Notes: generated by a model not told the origin, from the sequence alone. A DNA stretch of 64,000 nt from Beta vulgaris subsp. vulgaris (GCF_026745355.1 NC_079206.1:32924653-32988652); one strand, 5' to 3'; shown: positions 1-11,689, numbered from the stretch's first letter. Translations and numbers: made by a program.

Positions 1-289
1 CCTCTCCAGCTGGACTTATCTGAAAGAACAACATATTGTTCTTAATCTGCTCTTCCATAACAACGACCATTCTGGCCTGGAAATCATTTAAAACATTCTC
101 CAAGTGACCAGCTGTCACTAGACGATCAAGATTTTCCTGGATGACCGGAGTCACCGTCCTACCCTCAAGATGGACGGCAGCATGGCCTTTGTCCTGTCCA
201 CGGGGTGGCCTCTCGTCATCCACTGTGTCTTCCACTTGAACTCTAAAACTTTTGTTCCTTGCGACATTCGATGAATGACAATTCGTCAT
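1..289 (-). CDS. Partial gag start of a Ty3/gypsy element, open at window edge
   Basis: An open frame reads leftward from an ATG at 289 for 96 codons without a stop and leaves the window. It begins 10 bases beyond a primer-binding-site-like sequence and 30 bases beyond an LTR, which is where gag starts in LTR retrotransposons. The visible product starts MTNCHSSNVARNK, is polar and rich in acidic and basic residues, and shows no recognisable domain. Gag forms the particle that packages element RNA. The rest of the element must lie to the left of the window. Calling it gag rests on position rather than on sequence motifs. Confidence 0.6.
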   Translation of the reverse strand, partial: MTNCHSSNVARNKSFRVQVEDTVDDERPPRGQDKGHAAVHLEGRTVTPVIQENLDRLVTAGHLENVLNDFQARMVVVMEEQIKNNMLFFQISPAGE

Positions 290-298
290 TGTTGCGTC

Positions 299-316
299 TC
301 CCCACAGACGGCGCCA
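299..316 (-). promoter_or_regulatory. Primer-binding site next to the LTR
   Basis: Read on the minus strand the LTR end is followed by TTTGGCGCCGTCTGTGGGG. The TGGCGCC start is typical of the tRNA primer site in plant Tat-type gypsy elements. It fixes both the LTR boundary and the direction of the element, which is leftward. Confidence 0.7.
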
Positions 317-318
317 AA

Positions 319-945
319 TGTTACGTAGTGTAAAACTAGTAAACTAATACAACAACTCCCAACTTCGGATTCTTAATTTGGAAACTTGTGCAATAATGAT
401 TGGCTCGAATCCCCGTGCAAACTTCTGACCAGCAACCTGCAAAAAGGGACCCACCCTGGAGGTTTGGGTGGTATTTCCCCCTCCGATGCTTAAGTCAGAT
501 ATCAGGGATATGAAGGAACTTTAAGAGAGAGAAAGTAGAGAGAGAGAGAGAATTTATGGCAGAATAACAGTACTATGCTCTGAAAAAACGTGCATTTCCC
601 CTGATTTCAAGGACTATTTATACTGTTTGAAATGACTGTTGTACCTTGATGTCACCCTAATTTGGGAGCATCTGATTGGCTAAGCAATAATATCAGGACA
701 CGTGGCAAGTGCTGATTGGCCAGTACATTTTACCCTTTAGCTGAATCAAGCTTTACTTCATTGGGCCAAGTACAATTCTAGGGCCACTAGGGAGCTTTTC
801 AGTACACCTTTTCCTCAGAAAAGTGTACTTTAGCCCACAAACTCTGCAGGCCTTTGTACTTTTCTTGGCCTAAACAAATGCCACATGTAGGGTTGAAGTA
901 GTGCCATGTGTTATAAGGGTAGCCGCTGATTTTTAGGCTACAACA
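319..945 (-). repeat. 5' LTR of a minus-strand Tat-like gypsy element
   Basis: This 627-bp LTR reads TG...CA on either strand; on plus it begins TGTTACGTAG and ends GGCTACAACA. A TATA box for minus-strand transcription (TATAAATA) lies at 615-622. The primer-binding site adjoins its low-coordinate side, so this is the 5' LTR and the body lies off the left edge. It interrupts a Tekay-like LTR that resumes at 946. The first five bases beyond it are CTACA, the expected target duplication; the matching copy would be outside the window. Confidence 0.75.
615..622 (-). promoter_or_regulatory. TATA box in LTR
   Basis: TATAAATA on the minus strand, about 300 bp inside the LTR from its high-coordinate end, is well placed to start element transcription. 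Confidence 0.5.
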
Positions 946-3101
946 CTACACATTATTTTCTCTCAATTCTCACATCACTTCTCTCTCCCTCTAATCGACT
1001 TTTTTTCTCTCTCCTCTTCGTGCGCCATTGTTGCATTCTCTCTCAAAAATTCGTTTCTTCTTCTTCAAGTAACGTTTCTTGTTCAACAAGAAACGTCATA
1101 AATCTTTTTCATCAACCAAAACTTGCTGACCACCGGTGCTCTGCTGCTGCCATTGCTGTCTGGCGCCTCCTTCCCTCATTGTTGTTGGTTGTTTTCTTTC
1201 TTCCTTCCTAAGATTCCATTAAAAGACTAGTTTTGATGTTATTTTATTATTTTTTATCATATTTGCGAATTAAATTACTGTTTTATTTGTGTAAATAATT
1301 TCGGCTATCATGATTGTTAATATAATAAATTTCAGATTTATTATGCTGAGTTTATTTTTAGTTTTAATCATAGAAATAAGAGTTTTTAGGGTTTTTAATT
1401 TCTAAAAACTAAAGTTATATATTATAAAGTATGAGATTTATCTAGTACGTAATTTTAAATACGTTTTATATGTTTTGAGGATGGTTATTAAATTTATAAA
1501 TAGTGTTGAATATTCAGCAAAGAAAAATGATTTGGTGTTTTTAAGGATTTTAATTGCTAGAATAGTGATACTATACTAGGAATTAAAAATAACGTAAGTT
1601 TGGTACTTAAAAATGATTTTAAAACGTGTTTTAAGGGGTTTTAATCGTTTTAAAGCTGCTGTAATTTTTGGTTCAAGTTATTAATTTTCATTACTTTACT
1701 TTCTAGGCGGAGATTACGTTGTAGAAGACTTTTAACGACTTAAAAGTGGCCTACAGGCTAGTGTATACAAGGTACGTACATTATCTACATGCTATGTGAT
1801 TTAGAAGCATGCTCTAAGAGTATTTTAATATTAGTATCATGTATAGGAACTTGTTTGTTCATATATGTGAATGCTAGAATTTATTTTACATGTTATGTGC
1901 CTATGTGCAACATGTGGTTTAGAAGTGATTATGTTATCGGATTATAAATGTTTGTATGGAATGTTGATGCAAGCATGTTAAGTTAGTTTATTTATTAATT
2001 CGTGAGTGAATTAATATAAGTTAAAGTGAATCATGTATTACATGTATTCTTTGAGTATTATTTATTATCTTATAAGGACCGTGTACCTTATTTGGTAAGT
2101 TACAAGTTATACCTATATAAAGGTAAAGTTTATTGTTGGCTAGGTTCAACAAGTAAGTTAATAAAGTATAAAAAGGAAGTTGAAGGAGTCTTGGTTGATA
2201 AGTTGTGATCACTTGTTAATCCGAAGATGAAAGAAATTATGTTATGACTGTTTGGTTATTAATTATGTGTTACTTTCTTTTGTTGTGTCAACACAAGTAA
2301 TAAAATGTAATTAATGTAAAGTGCAACGAGAATAAGTTATAGACTTTAGACTGGTGCATGTCTAGAGTTGGACACTAAGGGTTGGAATGCATGGTGAGCG
2401 TGCCATGGGTTCTTCTAGGAATGGATTGATCACCATCCCTCTTTCAGTTCAAAGGTTCCTCGATATCCCAGGTCATTTTTGGAATATGTGGTAGCTCCCA
2501 TATTTCATATTTTTAAATAAGTCAACTCGTCCAATAACTTTTCCTTTTAAAGCAAGAAATAATGTTTAGAGTCTAGTTCAGTAAAAGTTGTCTGCAGATT
2601 ATTATATGCTTATATTATTATTTATCCCTGCATGTTATTTTTGTAGTATCAAGTTTAGGATTATTTATGCCTGATATGTAGTACTCAGCTTTGCTGATTA
2701 CGTACTTGTTTGTGTGTGTGATCATGGCTTTGCCTATTGATCCTGTGATGATCCTTCTGGTGAGCAGAGTCAGTATTGCATTGACATTACAGGTTCGCAG
2801 ATGCATCTCATTGGGAATCTAGAATGAAGAGACTATTCATATACCTAGCATAGTTTAAGTTCTGTTTTTGTAGGAACATCTTTATTTCAGTTTGTGGTTT
2901 ATTTAAGTTGGTGTGTTTAAGATTCAAACACTTGTCTTTTATTTAGTGAGTTTTGATAAAGTTAGTTTTTAGTAAATTGTTTTCCGCTGCAAAATTCTGA
3001 GTAAGCCGATACGTTATCACACGGACGATAATGCCTGGGTAATTCTCTAAGGTTTATTGTAAAAGTATTTTCTAGAAAGAGAGAATTATCGGGGTGTTAC
3101 A
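946..3101 (+). repeat. Tekay-like LTR, 5' part cut off (copy 1)
   Basis: This stretch aligns by eye with the LTR at 49,836-52,440. Shared blocks include a pyrimidine-rich start, a GAAAGTGGCC...ACAAGGTACGTA block near 1,750, a TTCCTCGATATC block near 2,455, a GCCGATA..TTATCACACG block near 3,005 and the terminal AATTATCGGGGTGTTACA. About 450 bp of its 5' end are missing because another LTR (319-945) is inserted there. There is no coding sequence; short open frames inside are spurious. It looks like a solo or orphan LTR. Confidence 0.75.
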
Positions 3102-3484
3102 TTATATGTCCTTCCTATATCACCCATCTTTCACAAAATAATAAAGTAATTAAAATAAACTAGAAGTGTCAAAATAATTAATTAAATAATTAATATATAT
3201 TTTTTGAATTCATATAAAAAAAGAAAATGGAATAAATAAAAAATAAAGAAGTTCGAAATTTTCGAACCAATGATAAAAAAAAATCGGATCCTAAAATAAT
3301 TTGAAGCATACATATTTAAAATTTTAAATCATGAAAACGATTTCGAAAAGTGAGTTAAACAAAACCAATAAGTAGGAGCTCAATTTCTATGAAATTCATT
3401 TTTAAGTAATTAGCTAGGTAGGCGCCTAAAAATTTAAAGTTGGCATAAAGGCCAATGAAAACCAAAAGCTCCAAGATACCATTT
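3102..3484. other. AT-rich spacer, nothing recognised
   Basis: These 383 bp separate two oppositely oriented LTRs of the same family. They are A/T-rich and show no open frame, terminal repeat or family match that I can see. They could be the 3' untranslated part of the minus-strand Tat element, since the LTR at 3,485-6,088 seems inserted there. Confidence 0.4.
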
Positions 3485-6088
3485 TGCAATACCTAACAAT
3501 TATCTATTTTTCAAAACACCTTTTTCAATATAAAACTTAGAGAAATATCAAAGTATTATCGCCCGTGTGATAACATATCGGCTTATTCAGAATTTTGCAG
3601 CGGAAATAATGACAAATAAACTTTGAAAATAAAACTTAGTTAACCAAAAAGTCAAATCCAAAAATTAAACCAGTATAAAGTCAAACGTCTACCTCAAAGA
3701 AAAAAGTCAACCACAATAGTCAAAGTGAGCTATGAAAAGTATAAAGTCAATTGTAAAATATTAAGTTAACACAAGCTCTCCAATTCCCGAACCCATTATG
3801 CATCATCTTCAAATCTGTAAATGACGACGTTATATTGATCCCAAGAGATTGCTCACCAAATGGGTCATCATAGGGTCAATAAGGCATAACCATGATCAAC
3901 ATACACACAAAACACGTAATCAGCAAATCTGAGTACTACATATAAAAAAAAAATCTAACATGAAACTAATGAATATTAAGCAAGCATAAATAATAATATA
4001 ATAACATCCCATACTACTTTTACTGAACTAAAATCCATAACTAATAAGTTAATAAATTAAAATGGAATAGCCAATGGAACGAGTTGACTAAACCAAAATA
4101 TGTCTTCAATCTAGAAGACAAGTACGGATGTGACTCCGTACTCCCTTGACCTACGATATCGAGAGACCTTTAAAATAAAAATAGAAAACAGTGATTGATC
4201 CGGTTCCAAGAAAAGCCATGGGATACCATCATGTACTCCAACTCATACTTGTTCAACACTTTAGACGTGCACAAGTCTAAAGCTATTGTTATTCATGTTT
4301 CACTTAACATGATTAATACTTTATTCACTTGTTATGACTCACAAGCAAGACAAATAATATAATTATCAAAGAATCACAAACTTCCATTTTTAACTTAGGA
4401 TTAGATAAGGTGATCAAACAACTTAACAACCCAAGATTACTTTCAATATTATATCCATAACCTTTATTTATTTATTAAACCAAGTCAACAACCAACCAAC
4501 CTTACATAGGCAAAATAACCAACTTATCAAATAAGGCCCTCGGTACTCATAAAGTAATTAAATAATCAAAAGGGAATAACATGATTCTACCATAATCCAA
4601 TACCAACATAAATATTAATCCCTCACGTGAATTAATAAAGTAAAGTTCTCAAATCTCATATGCTTGCATCAATCTTCCATACAAACATAATATAACCATC
4701 ATAATTAACATGCTTCACACGCACCACAACATAAAACATGCGAATTCAATTGAATATAAGTTCCCTATACATGATATTACATAAATCTCATCCTTAGGAC
4801 ATGATACTAATCCAACCAACATATAGGTATTTACGTACCTTGTGTAGACAAATTGATAGGCCACTTTCACAAGCTTAAAAGTCGTCTGAAGAGAATTCTC
4901 CACCTAAACAACAAATATAACCACAAATCAATACTCCATAAATTTCCAACAATATTAAAATAATTTAAACCCTCCTTAAAAGTGTATAAAAACCTTTTCC
5001 ATCATTAAAACTTAATTATTTAAGCCTCATAGTATAGTACTCCCTCTGTTTTTTTTCCTTCTTACTTTCCTGTGTACGTCTCCAATACGCTTTTTGGAAC
5101 TTAAATATCTTTTATTTGATATTAGAAAAAACTATAACAATTGAATATTAATAAATTACTAACTTAGACACATCAAACAAGACCCCACACAATTATATTT
5201 TTTCTTATATGATGCAAAAAATTAAGAAGATTCTCTCTATGTATGAATATCGTCAAGATTTCTAGTGAGAAAGATTAAAAAAAAAAGAGCGAGTACTAAT
5301 ATACTAGTTGTTAAAAACCCTTAAAAATTCATAATTTGATCATAAAAACTCAGTATAAGCATCTTTACAAAAATTTCAGCAACTTATAATGTAATAAAAT
5401 CGTTTTTAAACATACTTAAACATAATTAAAATCATAAAAATAGTCAATTTCATAAACTATAGTATACATCCATGCTTTGATACTTAAAATCTCAATTCAA
5501 ACATAATAAATAAATTTGAAATTTAATTACTTCATTATATAAACTACATAATCTTATATTTATATTTCATCAAATTAGAACTTTAAACATAAACATATTA
5601 AAACAATTCTTAAAAACATAAACTTTACATTAAATATAACTTGAGGAGGAAGAAATAACCAAAGAAAAGGAGGGAAAAGAAAGGACGCTGGCGGGAGAGG
5701 AAAAAAAGAGAGGAACCCAAAAAAAAGGGGGAAAGGAAAAAAGAGAAAATAAGAGTATGGGGAAATTTTTGGGATTTTGGGTGTTTATATAGTTTCCCCC
5801 TTTTAGGATTGGAAAAAGGTGTTTGGGTTAAAAAATACCTAATGGTTGGTGATTTGAGTAGTTGGGTTCCTCTAACCCAAATAAAAATCCCCTTTTTGTT
5901 AAACCAAAATGTATTTTAAGCTATTTAAATCATTTTCAAAGTATGATTAAATAAAATATTTGACCTCTTTAAATAATTAAATAATTAAATAATTCTTTTG
6001 ACTTTGAAATAGTAAAACCTTTCAGGACATAAATCATTTAAATACTAATATATATATATATAATTAATAAAATTACGGGAGATTACAG
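3485..6088 (-). repeat. Tekay-like LTR in inverted orientation (copy 2)
   Basis: Read on the minus strand this starts TGTAATCTCCCGTAATTTTA at 6,088 and runs through the family's landmarks, including GGAGAATTCTC, GAAAGTGGCC and ACAAGGTACGTA near 4,830-4,910 and GCCGATATGTTATCACACG near 3,575. It ends in a worn version of the terminal block at about 3,485. It is 2.6 kb including a 254-bp MITE. No clear 5-bp target duplication is visible, so the low-coordinate edge is approximate. Confidence 0.75.
5040..5293. mobile_element. Stowaway-type MITE (Tc1/mariner-like)
   Basis: The element starts CTCCCTCTGTTTTTTTT and ends AAAAAAAAAAGAGCGAG, the inverted ends typical of Stowaway MITEs, and is flanked by TA on both sides (5,038-5,039 and 5,294-5,295). 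Removing it restores the sequence seen at the matching place in the other LTR copies (a TATAGTACTA-like block). It is 254 bp and non-coding, so it depends on a transposase elsewhere. Confidence 0.85.
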
Positions 6089-6339
6089 TTTGTCATAAAA
6101 ATGATTATCCCTTGTTATGGTGATTCATTCTTTTAGTCTGATTCTTTGGTCTTTATTGGTTTCTTCAATTTTTAGCTAAGTTAATGTCACTTTAAAAGCA
6201 CTAGGTTAACTAGTGGTAAAAAATGACCCAAAGTGAATGACTTAAGTAAAACAGAGAAACAATCATAAGTGTATAGAGAATGTAGAAATTGTATTATATG
6301 AACTTTCCTTGGCAAAATACCAAGGTAATGTATACATTC
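6089..6339 (-). other. Probable 3' untranslated region of the Tat element
   Basis: Non-coding stretch lying downstream, on the minus strand, of the integrase end at 6,340. No polypurine tract or LTR start is evident before the inserted LTR begins at 6,088. Confidence 0.35.
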
Positions 6340-7768
6340 CTAATTCTCGGTTTTTGTGTCATGACACTTTTTCAGATTATAACCTACTATCATTGTTGAG
6401 TATTGATTTGACCACACATGGTACTTCTTCAGAGTGTCTGAATTCCAAGTGTGTTGTATTGGTCGTATATCCATATCTTGGAGATGAAAAGTTCCACTTC
6501 TTACTTCCTGGATAGTAAGATAAGGACCTTCCAAATTTGTTGTCAACTTACCCAGTTCTTTAGCTCGTCCTACAACTTCCATTCTCATGAGAGCCAAATC
6601 CCTTACTTTTAGTGGTCGTCTAGCAACTCTCTTGTTAAAGTCCTGAGTCATTCGAAGCTTGAACAATTGCATTCTTAATAGAGTGTTTCCCCTTACCTCT
6701 GGTAGCTGATCCAAGGTAATACGCAAGGTGGCCTAGTTGGCCTCTTCTGTGTACAACACGACTCTTAGGGTGGGCTCTTTAATCTCAATGTGAAAGACAG
6801 TCTTAGTTACCATACATTAACATGAAAGGTTTCTTGCCTATAGAGTTCTTATAAATGGTTCTGATTGACCATAATACCAGCTGTAGTTTTCAACCTATAG
6901 ACCCTTGGCATTTTCTAGCTTCCTTTTTATGTCGTTTGACAAGATATTATTGAAAGTCTCTACTAGCTCATTGGCTTGTGGGTGGGTTACTGCAGCAAAA
7001 TGATATTTGATCTCTTTTTTTTTTCAGCCTATCGTTCAGCTCTGGCATTTCAAATTGTGGACCACTGTCGAATATCATTGATTAGAACTGGGTTATGATG
7101 TTCTTCCAAATAAAATTCTTGACATCATTCGTATTTATGCCTCGCACTGCCTCTGCTTTTACCCACTTGCTAAAGTAGTCCACAACCATAGTCACAAACT
7201 TCTTTTATCCAACGATCATAGGCCCCGCTTAGCAAAAGGAAGTGGGTAAAAAATAGGAGTTAGATAATTTGATGGCTTCTGCTGCAAAGTTTTTTTTGTT
7301 TCTGACAACTATAATATTTCTTAACATAAGCAATGACATCTTCTTTAGAGTAGGCCATTAGTACACAGTCCTTAAGGCCTTCTACCCTAAGGCTCTTCCC
7401 CCAATATGAGATGCACATGCTCCTTCATGAAGTTCTTTCGACACTTCCAGTCCATCCTCCTTAGTGATATACTTTAGGAGAGGACAATTGAAGGAATTAT
7501 TATATAGGTTCTCATCCCATACCTCAAACCACTTTTCCCTAGCCTTAACATACTTAGCCTTCATAGGGTTTAACGGTAACTGGCCCATCATCTTATAGTT
7601 TAATGGGCTCCATACATACTGTTCCTCGGCTAAGAAACAAAACTTCTTATTCATCAATAATTTTCTTTGGCTTGACTTCCCAAAACACTGTCCTTGGTAC
7701 ATCACAATCAGCCAAGCTAGCCAGCTTCGAGAGGGCATCAGATTGATGATTTTTTGATCTTGGCACAT
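6340..7768 (-). pseudogene. Integrase of the Tat-lineage gypsy element, broken
   Basis: Integrase inserts element cDNA into host DNA. On the minus strand, 7,768-7,382 holds the lead-in to the zinc-binding region (PLLKYITKEDG..., HEGACASHIGG). Next come pieces of the catalytic core in shifting frames: VDYFSKW near 7,190, FDSGPQF near 7,060 and QANELVETFN near 6,965, which carry the expected two Asp and one Glu. The C-terminal region at 6,726-6,340 (GKLTTNLEGPY) is typical of Tat elements. Stops and frameshifts separate the blocks, so no integrase can be made. Confidence 0.85.
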
Positions 7769-8304
7769 GTTACAACGTGCTTTAAAGGCTTAATCTCATC
7801 TATGATCAGACGTATGTATTTTCTCATTGATGCCTCCTTGCATTCATAATCTCCATTGACTTGACTGACGACTAAGAGAGAGTCTGATTTGGCCTCAATC
7901 TCTAAAGCCTCGGCTGCTTTGCACATCTTGATCCCAGCCAGCAGAGCCTCATACTCAGCTTCGTTGTTGGATGCCTGGAATTGGAACCTCAACGCATATT
8001 CAAACTTATCTCCTTATGGAGACTTACAAATAATTTCTTCCCCACATTCATTGGTTGTCGACGATCCATCTATTATGAGCGTTTAGTGCTTCCTACCTCC
8101 AGTCGGATTAGCTATTGGAACTATAGTTGGCCGAGTAAGCTCAACTATAAAATCTGTTAGGGCTTGACCCTTTATTGCTTTCCTTGGTTTAAAAGTTATG
8201 TCAAACATGTTCAACTCGACGCCCCACATTCGCCCAATAGCTTCCATTTTTTGGAAAACTTGTTTCAATGGTTGGTCAGTATAGACTAGTATGGTGTGAG
8301 CCAA
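7738..8304 (-). pseudogene. RNase H region with extra archaeal-type RNase H (Tat lineage)
   Basis: Frames at 8,304-8,083 and 7,992-7,738 follow the reverse transcriptase. The second includes ASNNEAEYEALLAGIKMCKA, the signature of the second, archaeal-type RNase H that Tat-lineage elements carry between their own RNase H and integrase. RNase H removes the RNA strand of the RNA-DNA hybrid. The first frame (TILVYTDQPLKQVFQKMEA, LTDFIVELT) is the usual linker after the native RNase H. The frames do not join without shifts, so this is a remnant. It is the strongest evidence for assigning the element to the Tat lineage. Confidence 0.8.
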
Positions 8305-8449
8305 GAACTAAGGTCTCAACTTCCGGTTGGCCATTACTAGTGCTAATTCAAACCTCTCCACTCAGGTGTGTATCTACATTCTACATCTTTGAGCACATGA
8401 CTCACAAAGTATATTGGTATTTGAATTGATTCTCGCTCAGTCAGTAGGA

Positions 8450-9098
8450 CTACCTCACAGCGTGAGGAGACACTGCTAAATACACAAACAGTTTCTCCCC
8501 TTCGGCTGGACTGACCAAACTAGGTAACTGACAAATATGGTCTTTGACTTGCTGAAGCGCTTGCTCTACTTCTGTCATCCATTCAAACTTGGCTTTCTTC
8601 TTAATTGTAGCGAGAAAATGATAAAATTTATCGCCCAACTTAGTGAGGAAACGGCCAAGAGCCGCTAAGCAGCCAGCCTGACGCTGCACTTCCTTAATCT
8701 TTGACGGGGACTTCATGTCCAAGATGGCTTGAATATTTTCAGGATTTGCTTTTATTCCCCGCTGATCTACTAGGAATCCCAAGAACTTCCCGACGACAAC
8801 TCCAAAACACATTTTTTCAGATTCATTTTTAACTTATGTTTCCTCTGAGTCTCAAAGGCCTCTCGCAAATCACCACCATTATATTTTTCTTGCTGGCTAT
8901 TTACTATCATATCATCTATGTAGGCTTCCATGTTCCTATACAATTGTGGCTGAAAAACTGTATTAATCAATCTTTGAAAGGTCCCCGGCGCATTTCTGAG
9001 TCCAAAAGGCATCATCAGTCAGCCATACAATCCCTTTTATGTTATGAAGGATGTCTTATCCTGGTCGTCTGGCCACATGAGAATTTGATGAAATCCAG
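8450..9098 (-). pseudogene. Reverse transcriptase, C-terminal part, Tat-lineage element
   Basis: Minus-strand frames 9,015-8,770 (MMPFGLRNAPGTFQRLIN..., AYIDDMIV) and 8,812-8,450 (FLGFLVDQRGIKANPE, LAALGRFLTKLGDK) cover the fingers-palm motifs, the catalytic IDD and the connection to RNase H. The upstream part of the same domain lies beyond the insertions, ending at 17,854. The broken frame reads directly across the junction once the two DNA insertions are taken out, apart from a stop at the junction codon. A frameshift separates the two blocks. Confidence 0.85.
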
Positions 9099-9106
9099 AT
9101 TAGCAC

Positions 9107-9671
9107 TAGGGGTGAGCACAATCTGGTACCCAGTAGAATTTCATAGACCCGGACCCAGTGGGTATTAAAAATCTGGAATTGGAATTGGAATTGGTCAAAC
9201 CGGGTCCTGAATATTTGGACCCAGACCCGAAACCGGTGGGTATCAGGTCCAGAACTGGGTACCCAGTTGTAAGTTTAACAACATATTAAGATGGGCCAAC
9301 TGAGCTGAGCTATAAATTGTTTCAAAAAAAATAAATGGGCCTAAAGGCCTACTAAGTATTAACTTTTTACTTAGCAACTATTATCCTATTACCAATTCTA
9401 TATGAGTATATAAAAAAACATCTTCTAAGAACCGGGTACCCGTAACTAGACCTGCTCTAACCGGGTACCCAGAGCCGGAATCGGTCAAACTGGATACCTA
9501 CCAGGTACCAGTTACCAGGTCCGACAAAATTCTACCCAGAGTTGGAACCGCATGCAACCTGGTCCATTTTTTGGACCCAAACCTAGACCCAGTTGGACCG
9601 GGTCCGGACCTGGCGAGTCCATACCGGATCTGGGTCTGGGTCTGGGTACCCGGAATTTCTGCTCACCCCTA
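9107..9671. mobile_element. hAT-type MITE sitting on the Tat/CACTA-1 junction
   Basis: The ends are a perfect 12-bp inverted repeat, TAGGGGTGAGCA, flanked by the 8-bp duplication ATTAGCAC (9,099-9,106 and 9,672-9,679), diagnostic of hAT transposition. The duplicated octamer is made of five bases of Tat DNA (ATTAG) and the first three bases of CACTA-1 (CAC), so it inserted after CACTA-1. The 565-bp interior is non-coding and packed with variants of GGTACCC and GGACCCGG, which pair in many ways. Confidence 0.9.
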
Positions 9672-10186
9672 ATTAGCACTACTACAAAAGAGGGAAAAGA
9701 TAACACAATTAATATAACTAATAAATGACTTGACTGTTATCTTAGCTAGAAATAACGATTTAGTGAGACGACTGTTATCTTTATAATAATTTTAGAAAAT
9801 AGGTTGGACATTCCACTGTTATCTTTGTCTCTTTCCAATTTTAATTCATTTTTTGAGGGAAAAAAATAACTAGTTAAAAATTGCACAGTTATCTTTGCTC
9901 CTATATCACATCACCTGCTATTATAGAAAAGCTAACCCTGCCCACACCTCCATCTACCTTGCTACTTAGATACTAACTTCTTTTGATTCACTAGTTTACC
10001 AGTTTACCTCTATTCTCTCGTCTTCTCTAATGATCTATGTATAGTCTGTACAATTATGACTTCCTTTTTGCATATGAACTTTCCTCACTAATTTACCACT
10101 TAGTTACATATTGTGTAGTTTGTACAATTCTCCAGTTTACCTCATCGCTTATACATATACTTTTTGCATATATCTATTACCATTAA

Positions 10187-10800
10187 TGGCTAAGGATGAC
10201 ATCACTTTCGAATTTGCAAATTTCTTGCGGTTAGTTTATCTTCTATTTTTTTCTGAATATAATTTTGTGATTTTATGGTTTCCAATTGGTTTTTACGATT
10301 TTTCTTTCGATCTTTCAAAATTATTGAAAAAATAGGAAGGAGGGGATTGAAATATTATATATGAATTTCAGAGGAGAAGGTAGAGTATGAGAGCAACTAT
10401 CTGGAAATGTTAGAAAGATTCTATTTGGCGGAGATGAAGATGATGCTTGGCCAAAGAAGTTGAATACCATAAAATTTGCTTCAGTAAATGATTTATGAAA
10501 TCGGTATTGGTTAAATTACGTTTGATCCTATTGGCATTAATTAATTTTGTTGTTACTATATGTTAAGATTATTGTTTGACTATGTTTACTCTTGTCCAAG
10601 AAACAAAGTTGCAGTTTAAGAATTTCAGTTTCATTATTCGTGAAATTTAATTCAAGTGATATATCTTTTTGGAATATTTTACTTCATTTTTAACTGATGA
10701 TTGAGCATTGATTTGTTTATTTTGCAGATGATCTTAAAATGGCTGCTAGAAGATCAATGAGCCATTTGAAGATAAAGGAACTTGCTGTATTTTATTATCA
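10187..10800 (+). other. Possible captured gene fragment inside CACTA-1
   Basis: A 10,187 ATG starts a short frame (MAKDDITFEFANFLR...) that ends at 10,335. Further pieces with coding-like composition, separated by AT-rich, intron-like sequence, lie at about 10,370-10,500 (LSGNVRKILFGGDEDDAWP) and 10,727-10,785 (DDLKMAARRSMSHLKIKEL, after TTTTGCAG). I do not recognise the source. CACTA elements do pick up host gene pieces, but composition alone cannot prove that here. Confidence 0.3.
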
Positions 10801-11040
10801 TGCTTTGTTCATTTTCTTGTATTTAAAATTTTTTGCAAGATATAATTAGAACCGAATTTGATTTGTACAAATCGTTGCAATACTTTTGATATTGATTTGC
10901 ATAATTAAAGTCCATTTATTTAGCAGCTTTAATAGGGGATTTGTAGCAATAATAAGAGTAGGGTAAAAAATGAATTTTATTTATTTTTAATTACAAGAGG
11001 CCAAAGATAACAGTGGGTACCACTAGTAGAAAAAGGACGA

Positions 11041-11270
11041 TTTGCGTCTCCTTATTTGCGTCGCACAGACACGAAAGTGACACAAAACACCTATTTGCGT
11101 CGCATGACAAATGCAGTACGATGCAAAACACCAAAAATAATACCAGGACACGAGAAATATGCGTCGCATAGTACATTGGTGCGACGCATATTACAGTTTT
11201 GTGTCGCACGATACGCTAGTGCGAAGCACAATGGTGCGAGTAGTGGGGCGTGCGTTGTGTGCGACGCAAA
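11041..11270. repeat. Left subterminal repeats of CACTA-2
   Basis: At least six copies of GCGTCGCA or TGCGACGCA in both directions, for example near 11,096, 11,160, 11,190 and 11,258. They mirror the array at the right end. Subterminal repeats of this kind are the binding sites of the En/Spm-type accessory protein. Confidence 0.7.
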
Positions 11271-11339
11271 ATGCTGCTTCCCCCTCTTTTTGTAATATTT
11301 CCCAACGGCTTTATTTTTTTCGAGCCCTAACTCATACAA

Positions 11340-11640
11340 CTGCTGCTATCCCCCTCTCTCTCTCCTGCGACACCCTCGTACTCAAACAAACCGGCGCACC
11401 CTCGCACTCAAACAAACCGGCGCACCCTCGCTCACACTCTCGTCGGCGCACCCTCGCTCACAATCTCGCCGGCGCACCCTCAATCTCGCCGGCGACTTCC
11501 TCTTCTGGTGCGACTTCCTCTCTCTCTCTCTCTCTTTCCCCCTCTCTCTCATTCTCCTTACTCTCGTCGGTGCCCTCTTCGCCGGCGCACCCTCGCTCAC
11601 ATTCTCGTCGTCGGTGCACCGGTTCTCTCTCTCTCACGTA
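11340..11640 (+). other. Pyrimidine-rich leader of CACTA-2
   Basis: A C/T-rich tract with repeats of CGCACCCTCGCTCACA and (TC)n runs. It resembles the leader composition seen in CACTA-3 (36,430-36,860) and probably lies in the untranslated first exon. The 238-codon open frame across it (11,159-11,875) is low-complexity and not convincing as a protein. Confidence 0.4.
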
Positions 11641-11689
11641 TCACAGTCTAAGTTGTTGTTGCGCCGCCGGTTCTCTCTTACGTATCTCG

